Origin: VGBO01 sp964453335
GTDB lineage: Bacteria; Actinomycetota; Acidimicrobiia; Acidimicrobiales; CAIXPF01
DNA length: 64,000 bases
Direction of reading: 5' to 3'
NCBI GenBank assembly: GCA_964453335.1
Contig: CAYVOK010000002.1
Span: 124,001-188,000, forward strand
Made by a program: the position numbers and the translations under genes. The notes under the pieces were generated by a model, which was not told where the DNA came from, made no database searches, and saw only the letters and a list, made by a program, of their open reading frames with translations. How positions within the stretch are numbered: position 1 is the first letter of the stretch; every line of letters starts with the position of its first letter. Below are positions 35,120 through 42,998 of this stretch, in pieces.

Positions 35120-36164
35120 GGACCGCCCCGTCGTCGACGTCGCCACAGGTGCCGTCCCACCCGGGCAACGGCTGACCCGGCGGTTCCCGGTCACGGGTGA
35201 GGACGGGCCGGGGGTCGACGACCTCGACCGGACCACGTTCCGCCTGGCCCTCGCCGGTCTCGTCGACGCGCCGACGGTGCTGGGTTTCGCCGATCTGGTC
35301 GCGCTCGGGCCGCGCACGCTGCGCGCCGACATCCACTGCGTGACCGGGTGGTCCCGCCTCGCGTGCACCTTCACCGGTGTGCCGCTCCGTGCGGTGCTGG
35401 ACGCGGCCGGGGGCGCCACCCCCGACGCCCGCTTCGTCCGCTTCGAGGCGACGTCGGCGCGGGCGCACGACACGAGCCTGCCGCTCGACCTGGCACTCGC
35501 CGACGCCTGGGTCGTCTGGGAGGCCGACGGCGCGCCGCTCGACGGCGCGCACGGTGGCCCGGTGCGGATCGTCACGCCGTCGCGGTACTTCTCGAAGAGC
35601 TGCAAGTGGGTGCGTCTCGTCGAACTCCTCGCCGAGGACCGCCTCGGGTACTGGGAGCGGACGTCCGGCTACCACAACGACGCCGACCCGTGGCCCGGCG
35701 ACCGACGGTTCGTGAGCGGTTCGCTGCGGCCGGAGCAGCTCGAACGGTTCCTCGCCGCGTCCGACCACGACAAGTACCGCGACCGTCCGCTGATCGGTGT
35801 CGACCTGCGGTCGTGGGCGCCGCGCACACACGGCAGCGTCGACCTGCGACGGCTGGCGCTCAAGGGGTGCGACCTCCGGGGCGTCGATCTGTCGGGCACC
35901 GACCTGCGGGGGGCGAACCTGTCGCTGTCCGACCTGCGCGGTGCCCGGCTCGTCGGTGCCGACCTCGGGGGCGCCGACGTGGAGGGCGCCGACTTCGAGG
36001 GCGCCGACCTGACGGGCGCGAACCTCGAGGATGCGGCGTGCGCGGCGACGAACCTCGTCGGCGCCGTCGTCGTGGGGCTCCGCTGGCACGGCGCGCAGGG
36101 ACTGCTCGAGGATTCGGAGGCGTGGCTCGCTGCGCACGCCCCGACAGGAGGGAACGCATCGTGA
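35109..36164 (+). CDS. Sulfite-oxidase-like molybdopterin oxidoreductase fused to pentapeptide repeats
   Basis: Two-part protein of 351 residues. Residues 40-200 form a molybdopterin domain of the YedY/sulfite-oxidase type: ADIHCVTGWSRL holds the expected Mo-ligand Cys77, and GGPVRIVTPSRYFSKSCKWV is the cofactor-binding stretch. Residues about 225-325 are consecutive pentapeptide repeats of the A(D/N)LXX type, predicted to form a right-handed beta helix. No Tat or Sec signal is seen, so it is probably cytosolic, unlike YedY. It is coupled to the nitroreductase in front and, by GTGA, to the esterase behind. Confidence 0.85.
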   Translation: MASEDRPVVDVATGAVPPGQRLTRRFPVTGEDGPGVDDLDRTTFRLALAGLVDAPTVLGFADLVALGPRTLRADIHCVTGWSRLACTFTGVPLRAVLDAAGGATPDARFVRFEATSARAHDTSLPLDLALADAWVVWEADGAPLDGAHGGPVRIVTPSRYFSKSCKWVRLVELLAEDRLGYWERTSGYHNDADPWPGDRRFVSGSLRPEQLERFLAASDHDKYRDRPLIGVDLRSWAPRTHGSVDLRRLALKGCDLRGVDLSGTDLRGANLSLSDLRGARLVGADLGGADVEGADFEGADLTGANLEDAACAATNLVGAVVVGLRWHGAQGLLEDSEAWLAAHAPTGGNAS

Positions 36165-36940
36165 TCGGCACCGAGATCGTCCACGCCTTCGACGACGGTC
36201 GCGAGGTGCGGGTCACCCTCCCCGACGGGTACGACCCGGACGGCCCGCTCCTGCCCGTCGTCGTCTGCAACGACCCACAGTGGACCTACGGCACAGCCCG
36301 TGACGTGTGCCTGAACCTGTCGATGGCCCGCCAGATGCCGAGGGTCGTCGTCGTCGGAGTCGGCTGGGAGACCTCGGGGATCCGTGAGGTCGTGCGTCGC
36401 CGCGCCGGTGCGTACACCCCGACCCCGGGCGAGTTCCCGCCCCGCAGTGTCCCCGCCGGCGATCCGCCGGAGGCGGGCGGGGCGGCGGCGCACCTCGAGT
36501 GGATCCGGTCCACCGTGCTGGCCGACCTCGAGTCCCGCTACCGGATCGACCCGACCGACCGGACCGTCGTCGGGCACTCGTTCTCGGCACTGTTCGGCCT
36601 GTTCACCCTCGTGACCCGGCCGGACTCCTTCCGGCGCTACCTGCTCGCGAGCCCTTCGGTGTGGTGGAACGACCGGGTGATCCTCGACATCGCCGCCGAC
36701 GAACTACCGCGCCACGCCGACGTGCGCGCCGACGTGTTCGTCTCCGTCGGCGCGGACGAGGAGGACACCCTCCCCTTCCCGATGGTGACGAACGCGCGGC
36801 TCGCGCACGATCTGCTCGCCGAGCACCGCCCGTCGTCTCTGCACCTGCACCCGCTCGCCGTGCTCGACGGCGAGGACCACTACTCGACCGTCGCGACCGC
36901 GATCGGACGCGGTCTGCGCACGCTCTTCGCTCAGCCGTAG
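36161..36940 (+). CDS. Alpha/beta hydrolase, esterase (Fes/IroE-like)
   Basis: Putative esterase of 259 residues. It shows VTLPDGYDPDGPLLPVVV as the first strands, VVVGVGWETSGIREVVRRR, the nucleophile elbow VVGHSFSALFG and the late histidine in GEDHYSTV. This layout matches the esterase D family that includes trilactone siderophore esterases and other esterases. The GTG overlaps the stop of the preceding gene, and AGGAGGGAA lies just upstream. The last 10 bases overlap the convergent F420 oxidoreductase. Confidence 0.85.
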   Translation: MIGTEIVHAFDDGREVRVTLPDGYDPDGPLLPVVVCNDPQWTYGTARDVCLNLSMARQMPRVVVVGVGWETSGIREVVRRRAGAYTPTPGEFPPRSVPAGDPPEAGGAAAHLEWIRSTVLADLESRYRIDPTDRTVVGHSFSALFGLFTLVTRPDSFRRYLLASPSVWWNDRVILDIAADELPRHADVRADVFVSVGADEEDTLPFPMVTNARLAHDLLAEHRPSSLHLHPLAVLDGEDHYSTVATAIGRGLRTLFAQP

Positions 36941-37938
36941 AACGTCTCGGCGATCCGCTGGTCGTAGGCGGCCTTCGCGTCGGCGCGCAGTGGCGGCGAC
37001 TGCAGGCAGATCGAGTCGGCGACCTCCCACAGCGGTTCGAGCTGACGGGCGACGTCACCGGGCGTGCCGCACAGCACGAACGTGCGGGCCATGTCGTCGG
37101 TGACGAGGTCGGCGGCGTTGCGGTCCCCGGCGGCGACGGCCTCCTGGAGACGGCGGGCCTCGGCACCGAAGCCGTGGGCGGCGAAGTACGGCTCGTACTG
37201 GGCGATCGACGCGTACGTGGCGACGTGCCGCTTCGCGTCGTGGACCGACTGGGCGACGTCGGGGTTCGGGGCGACGACGTGCCACAGGTTGATCTCGACG
37301 TCGGAACGCGCCCGCCCGGCGGCCCGCAGCCCGTCGGCGTAGGGACCGTTGATCTGCCGCAGCGCCCAGTCGACCGACCACGACGGATGACCGATCAGTC
37401 CGTCGGCGTCAGCGGCCGCGACCTTCACGAGCGGGGTGCGCAGCGCAGCCACCCACACCGGCAGGTCGGGGCGGAGCGGCGGTCGCATGGCGAGGTTCGT
37501 GAGGTCGACCTGCCAGAACTCGCCGTCGATGCGGCCGATCTCACGGGCCCGGCCCGACGTGACCGCCTTGATGATCCGCACCGCCTCGGCGAGCCGGGCG
37601 ACGGGGCGGTCGTAGGGGACGCCGTAGAGCTGTTCGTGCCACCAGCGCACCGACGTGCCGAGACCGAGGGTGAACCGGCCGCCGCTCAGGTGGTCGAGGT
37701 CGAGCGCAGCGAACGCCGTCTCGAGCGGTGAGCGGGTGAGGGCGAGGGCGATGCCGGTGCCGAGCCGCAGGGTCGAGGTCGGCACGGCCGCCGCGGCGAG
37801 CGGCACGAACGGGTTCGACGACAACTGGATCGAGAACACCCCTTCGAGACCGAGCCGCTCCGCCTCGGCGGCGAGTCCCGCGGTCTCGGCCGCCGAACGG
37901 TTCGCCGGCAACATCATCCAGTACTTGCGCCCGGTCAT
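36931..37938 (-). CDS. LLM-class F420-dependent oxidoreductase
   Basis: Luciferase-fold oxidoreductase of 335 residues. It has the family segment LDLDHLSGGRFTLGLGTSVRWWHEQLYG (visible about residues 77-104), RPDLPVWVAAL near 150 and NLWHVVAPNPD near 215. It would use F420 for hydride transfer; the substrate is unknown. The ATG has TACGTT six bases upstream. It is divergent from the acyl-CoA dehydrogenase at 38018 and lies tail-to-tail over the esterase stop codon. Confidence 0.88.
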   Translation of the reverse strand: MTGRKYWMMLPANRSAAETAGLAAEAERLGLEGVFSIQLSSNPFVPLAAAAVPTSTLRLGTGIALALTRSPLETAFAALDLDHLSGGRFTLGLGTSVRWWHEQLYGVPYDRPVARLAEAVRIIKAVTSGRAREIGRIDGEFWQVDLTNLAMRPPLRPDLPVWVAALRTPLVKVAAADADGLIGHPSWSVDWALRQINGPYADGLRAAGRARSDVEINLWHVVAPNPDVAQSVHDAKRHVATYASIAQYEPYFAAHGFGAEARRLQEAVAAGDRNAADLVTDDMARTFVLCGTPGDVARQLEPLWEVADSICLQSPPLRADAKAAYDQRIAETFYG

Positions 37939-37944
37939 GGCCGG

Positions 37945-37950
37945 AACGTA
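37945..37950 (-). promoter_or_regulatory. -10-like element of the F420 oxidoreductase (leaderless)
   Basis: Minus-strand TACGTT, six bases, then ATG. Confidence 0.4.
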
Positions 37951-37966
37951 GCCGAGGACCCCGCGG

Positions 37967-37972
37967 TACGAT
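37967..37972 (+). promoter_or_regulatory. -10-like element of the acyl-CoA dehydrogenase
   Basis: TACGAT, a leader of about 40 bases with GGGAGGA, then the GTG start at 38018. Confidence 0.4.
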
Positions 37973-38017
37973 GCGCGGCACCGTCGGCCGCACGCCGACG
38001 CATCGCCGGGAGGACAC

Positions 38018-39256
38018 GTGGACACCGCAGTCGCCGACATCGCGTCCGAGGAGGCCGTCCGGGCCGAGGTGCGGGCATGGCTCGCCGAGCACTGGACGCC
38101 CGGGTCGCCGCGTCGCCCCTTCCTCGAGGCGGTCGTCGACGCCGGCTGGGCAGCACCGAGCTGGCCGGAACGCTGGCACGGCCGGGGACTCCCGGCTGCG
38201 CTCGGCCGGGTGGTCGACGCCGAGTTCCGGGCGGTCGACGCCCCCGGGTCGGCGCAGGACGTGACGAACCTGTGGGCGGGCACGGTGCTGCAGTACGGGT
38301 CCGACGACCTGAAGGCCCGGGTGATGCGCCCGTTGCTGCTCGGCGACATCGACATGTGCCTGCTCTACAGCGAGCCGGGCGCCGGTTCCGATCTGGCGAG
38401 CATCCAGACCCGGGCGGTGCGCGACGGCGACGAGTGGGTCGTCAACGGTCAGAAGGTGTGGACCTCCGGCGGTCGGCAGGCCGAGTACGCGCTCCTCATC
38501 ACCCGCACCGACCTCGACGTGCCGAAGCACCGTGGCATCACGTTCTTCTTCTTCCCGATGCGCCAGCCCGGTGTGGAGGTGCGACCGCTGCGCCAGGCCA
38601 CCGGTGACTCGCGCTTCAACGAGGTGTTCATCACCGACGCCCGCGTGCCGCACGCCAACATGCTCGGCGAGCTGAACGCCGGCTGGTGGGTGCTGCAGGA
38701 AGCGCTCATGTACGAGCGGGCGGTCATGGGTGTCGTGCAGAAGCGGTCGGGTTCGGCGAAGCCGGATGCCGACCGGGATCCGACTTCGGAGGCCAGCGCG
38801 CCGATCCCCGATCTCGTGCTCACCGATCTCGCCCGTGAGCTCGGCCGCACCGACGACCCGATGATCCGGCAGGCCCTCACCCGGCTGCACTGCATGCGCA
38901 CGGTGAACACCTGGAACGGCATGCGGGCCCGCGCCGAGCTCAAGCAGGGTTCGTCGTCGCCGGTGGCGTCGCTCGGCAAGCTCGCGATGTCGGGGATCCT
39001 GCACTACGCAGCACGGGTGCAGGCCGACATCCTCGGTGCGGAGGCCCTGCTCGGCGGCGTCGACTCGGCCCGGGCGGCGGACTGCACGTATGCGATGTTG
39101 AACGCGTACTTCACGTCGATCGGCGGCGGCACCGACCAGATCCAGCGGAACATCATCGGCGAGCGCATCCTCGGCCTGCCGAAGGAACCGGAGGTCGACA
39201 AGAACGTGCCGTTCCGTGAGGTACGGCTGACCCCGGCGGTGGCGCGGGACCGCTGA
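38018..39256 (+). CDS. Acyl-CoA dehydrogenase (FadE type)
   Basis: Flavoprotein of 412 residues. CLLYSEPGAGSDLASI is the flavin signature near 117-132, and NGQKVWTSGGRQAEY follows. The C-terminal motif reads GGGTDQIQRNIIGERILGLP. In short/medium-chain enzymes this last motif is YEGT with the catalytic Glu; here the Glu position is Gly, as in many actinobacterial FadE proteins. The base must come from another place or from a partner subunit. A steroid side-chain or branched acyl-CoA is a plausible substrate. It precedes the amine oxidase by three bases. Confidence 0.92.
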   Translation: MDTAVADIASEEAVRAEVRAWLAEHWTPGSPRRPFLEAVVDAGWAAPSWPERWHGRGLPAALGRVVDAEFRAVDAPGSAQDVTNLWAGTVLQYGSDDLKARVMRPLLLGDIDMCLLYSEPGAGSDLASIQTRAVRDGDEWVVNGQKVWTSGGRQAEYALLITRTDLDVPKHRGITFFFFPMRQPGVEVRPLRQATGDSRFNEVFITDARVPHANMLGELNAGWWVLQEALMYERAVMGVVQKRSGSAKPDADRDPTSEASAPIPDLVLTDLARELGRTDDPMIRQALTRLHCMRTVNTWNGMRARAELKQGSSSPVASLGKLAMSGILHYAARVQADILGAEALLGGVDSARAADCTYAMLNAYFTSIGGGTDQIQRNIIGERILGLPKEPEVDKNVPFREVRLTPAVARDR

Positions 39257-39259
39257 GCC

Positions 39260-40555
39260 GTGGGCACGATCGTGTCCGCGCATCCGGCCCTGCGGGCCAC
39301 TGCGTCCCGTTGGTGCACGACGCCGACGTCCCTGACCGCGTACACGGCGCTGCGGCCCGGTGGTACGCCCGACGACCGTCGCGCCCTCACGACACCCGTC
39401 GCCCCGGGTGTGCTCCTCGCCGGTGAGGCGACCTCGGCCGACCACCCGGGCACGATGCACGGCGCGTGGGCGAGCGGTGTCGCCGCCGCGGACAGGCTGC
39501 TCGCCGACGGTGCTGCGACGATCGTCGTGGTCGGCGCCGGTCTGGCCGGTCTCGCGGCGGCCCGGCGGATCACCGACGCAGGTCGGTCGGTGGTCGTCCT
39601 CGAGGCGACCGACGCGGTCGGTGGTCGGGCCCGGAGTGACCGTTCCATCGGTGTGCCGGTGCATCCGGGGGCGGCGTGGGTGCACGGCGAGGTCGGCAAC
39701 CCGGTGGCCGAGGCGGCGACGCGTCTCGGGGTGGCGCTGCACCGCTGGGAGGGGGAACGGCGGGTGGTCGTCGCCGGCGACGGCGCCGTGGACCCGGTGA
39801 CCGTCCGGCACCTCGAGTCGTGGCGGGCCGAGGTCGAGCGCCGGCTCGACGCCCTCGCGGCGGCCGGCCCCGACCGGGCCCTCGGTCCGGTGCTCGCCGA
39901 GGTGCTCGCCGCTCTCCCCCTCCCGGCGTTCGAACGCCGGGTGCTCACCTCCCTCGTCCGGAGCTCGTACGAGAACGTCACCGCAGCCGCGGTCGACGAC
40001 CTGTCGTTGCGGTTCCGTTCGGAGCCGTACCACCTGCCGGGCGACGACCTGCTCGTCGGCGCCGACCTCGGTCGGATCATCGACGACCTCGCCGGCGGTC
40101 TCGACATCCGCACCGGCACCGAGGTCACCGCCGTTCGCAGCGTCCCCGGTGCACCGGACCGGTTCGTGGTGACGACCGCGGGGACGTTCCCCGCCGACGG
40201 CGTGGTGGTGACCACACCGGTCGGTGCCCTCCTCGCCGGTCGCCCCGCATTCGACCCGCCCCTGCCCACGGCGACGCAGGCGGCGCTCGCCCGGCTCACG
40301 CCCGGCACGGTCGTGAAGGTCACGGCGACCTTCGCCACGGCGTTCTGGGCCCCGGCCCCTGCGGTGCACGTCGTCGACGACACCGCAGGCCACGTGCCCG
40401 CATGGGTCGACGTGTCCGCGGTCGCAGGGTGTCCGGCGCTGGCCGGGTTCGCGACCGGACCGCACGCCGTCGCGCTCGAGGCCCTCGATGAGGCGGCGCT
40501 CCGCGCCCACGTCGACCGCTGCCTCGCACCGGCGGCGGAGGCGTTCGGCGCCTGA
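39260..40555 (+). CDS. Flavin amine oxidase family protein with circularly permuted domain order
   Basis: FAD oxidoreductase of 431 residues. Residues about 17-80 (SRWCTTPTSLTAYTALRPGG then VLLAGEATSADHPGTMHGAW) are what normally ends an amine oxidase. The normal beginning follows at residues 87-128: TIVVVGAGLAGLAAARRI and EATDAVGGRARS. The protein then runs through the usual substrate domain (SSYENVTAAAVDDLS, VVVTTPVGALLAG, KVTATFATAFW, GFATGPHAV) and stops at CLAPAAEAFGA, exactly where the C-terminal FAD segment would be expected. The frame is unbroken. Substrate unknown. The GTG start lies three bases after the acyl-CoA dehydrogenase stop. Confidence 0.82.
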   Translation: MGTIVSAHPALRATASRWCTTPTSLTAYTALRPGGTPDDRRALTTPVAPGVLLAGEATSADHPGTMHGAWASGVAAADRLLADGAATIVVVGAGLAGLAAARRITDAGRSVVVLEATDAVGGRARSDRSIGVPVHPGAAWVHGEVGNPVAEAATRLGVALHRWEGERRVVVAGDGAVDPVTVRHLESWRAEVERRLDALAAAGPDRALGPVLAEVLAALPLPAFERRVLTSLVRSSYENVTAAAVDDLSLRFRSEPYHLPGDDLLVGADLGRIIDDLAGGLDIRTGTEVTAVRSVPGAPDRFVVTTAGTFPADGVVVTTPVGALLAGRPAFDPPLPTATQAALARLTPGTVVKVTATFATAFWAPAPAVHVVDDTAGHVPAWVDVSAVAGCPALAGFATGPHAVALEALDEAALRAHVDRCLAPAAEAFGA

Positions 40556-40594
40556 CCGACACGCCGGTGACGAGCGACCCGCCCGGTGGCCCGC

Positions 40595-40600
40595 TACCGT
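40595..40600 (+). promoter_or_regulatory. -10-like element of the SRPBCC gene
   Basis: TACCGT with a leader of about 37 bases that holds GAGGGGGAC before the ATG. Confidence 0.4.
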
Positions 40601-40643
40601 GCGCGACCGGGCCCGGCGGGCGGGCCGCGACGAGGGGGACACC

Positions 40644-41129
40644 ATGGCCGACCTGCACCACGTGCACACCGACAGCATCGACATCGCGGCGCCGCCGTCG
40701 ACGGTGTTCGGCGTCGTGACGGCGATGGAGCGGTACGGCGAGTGGAGCACCGAGAACACCGGTGGCTACTGGCGCAAGAACGCCGACGGCGTTCCCGGGA
40801 CCGGCAAGGTCGGCGACATGTTCGTGGGGACGAACAGCGACGGTACGAAGGAGTGGAAGGCCCCCGTCGAGATCGTCGAGGTCGAGCAGGACCGCGCGTT
40901 CGCGTTCGTGACCGGCGGACTCGAGTGGAACATCGCACTGTGGCGCTACACGCTCGAACCGACCGCCGACGGCGGGACGCGGCTGACCGAGTCCTACGAG
41001 CTCCGCACGATCCCCCCGACCATCGCCGAGGGCGGACCCGAGGCGCTCGAGGACCGGAAGCGGATCACGGTGACCTCGATCAGGGCGACGCTCGAGGGCA
41101 TGAAGGCGGCGGCCGAGGCCGCCCGCTGA
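40644..41129 (+). CDS. SRPBCC (START-like) family protein
   Basis: Protein of 161 residues with the helix-grip fold opening IDIAAPPSTVFGVVTAMERYGEWS, typical of the polyketide cyclase/dehydratase group of the SRPBCC superfamily. GGTRLTESYELRTI and a long C-terminal helix follow. Such proteins bind hydrophobic ligands and may act as cyclases or carriers. The stop codon lies inside an 18-base palindrome shared with the stop of the convergent folE gene. Confidence 0.83.
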   Translation: MADLHHVHTDSIDIAAPPSTVFGVVTAMERYGEWSTENTGGYWRKNADGVPGTGKVGDMFVGTNSDGTKEWKAPVEIVEVEQDRAFAFVTGGLEWNIALWRYTLEPTADGGTRLTESYELRTIPPTIAEGGPEALEDRKRITVTSIRATLEGMKAAAEAAR

Positions 41130-41141
41130 GCTAGCTCAGCG
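41124..41141. terminator. 18-bp perfect palindrome over both convergent stop codons
   Basis: CGCTGAGCTAGCTCAGCG reads the same on both strands. It contains TGA of the plus gene (41127-41129) and TAG of folE (41133-41131). It can form a 7-bp stem with a CTAG loop and is a good candidate for a two-way terminator. Confidence 0.5.
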
Positions 41142-41727
41142 ACGAACCGATCAGCCGCAGGAACTCGCTGCGGGTCGGACCCTGGGCGAACTCGCCCGAG
41201 AACGCCGACGTGGTCGTGACCGAGTTCTGCTTCTGCACGCCGCGCATCATCATGCAGAGGTGCTTCGCCTCGATGACGACGGCGACGCCGGCGGGCTGCA
41301 GCGCCTCGTCCATCGCGTCGACGATCTGCTGGGTGAGGCGTTCCTGCACCTGCAGACGACGCGAGAACGTGTCGACGACCCGCGCCACCTTCGACAGGCC
41401 GGTGATCCAGCCGTTCGGCAGGTAGGCGATGTGGGCACGTCCGTAGAAGGGCACGAGGTGGTGCTCGCAGAGTGAGTACAGCTCGATGTCCTTCACGACG
41501 ACCATCTCGCGCACGTCCTCACGGAAGCGGGCGCTCTGGAGGATCTTCACGGCGTCGAGCTCGTAGCCGTGCACCAGGTACTGCATGGCCTTCGCGACCC
41601 GCTCGGGGGTCTTGAGCAGACCCTCACGGCGGGGGTCCTCACCGAGCAGTTCGATCGCGGCGCGGTAGTGCGTGGCGAGCGAGGCGGTGGTGTCGAGGTC
41701 GTAGCTCTCGTCGGCGACGTAGGTCAT
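41131..41727 (-). CDS. folE: GTP cyclohydrolase I
   Basis: Enzyme of 198 residues converting GTP to 7,8-dihydroneopterin triphosphate, the first step of folate and biopterin synthesis. The zinc ligands are visible: Cys87 and His90 in LCEHHLVPFYGRAHIAY and Cys158 in KHLCMMMRGV. The RLQVQERLTQQI segment completes the family signature. The ATG overlaps the PTPS stop (ATGA), and GGGAGGA is placed just before it. Here it is the last gene of an SDR-PTPS-folE operon; no other folate genes are nearby. Confidence 0.95.
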   Translation of the reverse strand: MTYVADESYDLDTTASLATHYRAAIELLGEDPRREGLLKTPERVAKAMQYLVHGYELDAVKILQSARFREDVREMVVVKDIELYSLCEHHLVPFYGRAHIAYLPNGWITGLSKVARVVDTFSRRLQVQERLTQQIVDAMDEALQPAGVAVVIEAKHLCMMMRGVQKQNSVTTTSAFSGEFAQGPTRSEFLRLIGSSLS

Positions 41728-42146
41728 TGCGGTCCTCCCGCTGGGTAGCGCACCAGGTTCCGGGGGGTTTCCCCGAGGGTGACCTGGAGCTCGAGACCTG
41801 CGTCCAGATGGGGCCGGAGCAACTCGTACACGACCACAACAATGTTCTCGGCCGTGGGATTCCGCAGAGCGAATTCTTCGACGTCGAGATTCAGGTTCCG
41901 ATGGTCGAACCGGTCGAGGATCTCCCGCTTGACCAGGGACGACAGGGTTCCGAGATCGACCACGTACCCGGTGACCGGATCGATCTCGCCGGTGACCGCG
42001 ACGACGAGTTCGTAGTTGTGCCCGTGGTAGTTCGGCGAGTTGCACTTCCCGAAGATGCGGCGGTTCTCGGCGTCGTCGAGCGCCGGGTTGTGGAGCCGGT
42101 GCGCGGCGTTGAAGTGTTCGTGGCGGTAGACCGTCACCCTGGTCAT
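41724..42146 (-). CDS. 6-Pyruvoyl-tetrahydropterin synthase (PTPS) / QueD family
   Basis: Protein of 140 residues. The zinc histidines are His16 (FNAAHRL), His41 and His43, and the catalytic Cys35 lies in KCNSPNYHGHNY. The spacing is CX5HGHN. I recall this as the mammalian-type PTPS pattern of biopterin synthesis, whereas QueD of queuosine synthesis has CX3HGH. Together with folE downstream and an SDR upstream this suggests 6-pyruvoyl-tetrahydropterin formation. It is linked to both neighbours by ATGA overlaps. A queuosine role is less likely because no queC, queE or queF is present. Confidence 0.88.
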   Translation of the reverse strand: MTRVTVYRHEHFNAAHRLHNPALDDAENRRIFGKCNSPNYHGHNYELVVAVTGEIDPVTGYVVDLGTLSSLVKREILDRFDHRNLNLDVEEFALRNPTAENIVVVVYELLRPHLDAGLELQVTLGETPRNLVRYPAGGPQ

Positions 42147-42916
42147 CGGTGCAGCTCCATGATCCGGACCCCCCCGTTCGGGTTGCGGTCCATCCAGTCC
42201 CGGACGAAGGGGGCGACGGCCGGTGTGACCGCGGCGAGTGTGGTGCCGACGGCGTCGTCGTGCAGCCCGACGATGCAGGCGACGACGAGCCCGGCGACGG
42301 TGTCCGCGTCGAGGCGGTACGCGTCGTCCACCCCTTCGGGTGCGAGGCGGTGGTGCAGCGGCGTGTCGACGACACCCGGCGCCACGGTGAACGCCCGGAT
42401 CCCGTGCGGGGCCCCCTCGGCGGCGGCGACGACGGTGAGCATGTGCAGACCCGCCTTCGACGGCGCATACGCGAAGAACCCGGGGAACGGGTCGAACTGT
42501 GCGAGTGAGGACACGTTGACGACGCAGCCCCGCCGCTGCGCGACGAACGTCGGCCATGCCGCGTGCACGAGCGCCGCGGGTGCGACGAGGTTCAGGTCGA
42601 GGAGGGATCGGAACCGGGCGGGGTCGGTGTCCGCGATGTCGGCCTGCCAGGCGTCCCCGGCGTTGTTCACGACGACGTCGATCCGACCGTGGCGCCGAAC
42701 GGCCTCGTGCACGATCCCCACGACGTGGTCGATGTCGGTGAGGTCGGCGGGGCACACGAGCACGGCGTCGCCGTGGGTGGCGTGCAGCCCTTCGAGGAGG
42801 TCGCGCCGTCGTCCGACGGCGACGACGTCGTACCCGGCGGCCACGAGGCGGGAGGTCGTCGCCGCACCGATACCGGTACCGGCCCCCGTGACGAGGGCGA
42901 CGGGGCGCTGCTGCAC
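42143..42916 (-). CDS. SDR oxidoreductase, candidate sepiapterin-reductase-like enzyme
   Basis: Short-chain dehydrogenase of 257 residues with the NADP motif VTGAGTGIGAATTSRL at residues 9-24, NNAG near 87, NVSSLAQ with the catalytic Ser and YAPSK with Tyr and Lys. On its own it is a generic SDR. Its position as first gene of a tightly coupled operon with PTPS and folE makes reduction of 6-pyruvoyl-tetrahydropterin to a tetrahydrobiopterin-type cofactor the best guess. The GTG start has TAGAGT six bases upstream. Confidence 0.8.
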   Translation of the reverse strand: MQQRPVALVTGAGTGIGAATTSRLVAAGYDVVAVGRRRDLLEGLHATHGDAVLVCPADLTDIDHVVGIVHEAVRRHGRIDVVVNNAGDAWQADIADTDPARFRSLLDLNLVAPAALVHAAWPTFVAQRRGCVVNVSSLAQFDPFPGFFAYAPSKAGLHMLTVVAAAEGAPHGIRAFTVAPGVVDTPLHHRLAPEGVDDAYRLDADTVAGLVVACIVGLHDDAVGTTLAAVTPAVAPFVRDWMDRNPNGGVRIMELHR

Positions 42917-42922
42917 GCCCGA

Positions 42923-42928
42923 ACTCTA
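42923..42928 (-). promoter_or_regulatory. -10-like element of the pterin operon (leaderless)
   Basis: Minus-strand TAGAGT, six bases, then GTG of the SDR gene. Confidence 0.4.
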
Positions 42929-42958
42929 CCGGCGACCCCGTCGCTGTCCGCCCGGCGC

Positions 42959-42964
42959 TACGGT
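42959..42964 (+). promoter_or_regulatory. -10-like element of the racemase-like gene
   Basis: TACGGT followed by a leader of about 28 bases with CGGGGGG before the ATG. Confidence 0.35.
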
Positions 42965-42998
42965 GCGCCGACCGGTCGGTTCGTCTCGGGGGGATGTC

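Noticed and set aside
39260..39520. Separate remnant of an upstream amine oxidase, with the real gene starting at the GAGLAG motif
   Set aside because: The frame is continuous, no ribosome site or start fits just before the FAD motif, and the downstream part ends without its own C-terminal FAD segment, so the N-terminal part is needed for a complete enzyme.
41724..42146. QueD of queuosine synthesis
   Set aside because: The Cys-His spacing is CX5HGHN, the operon partners are folE and an SDR, and no other queuosine gene is present in the window.
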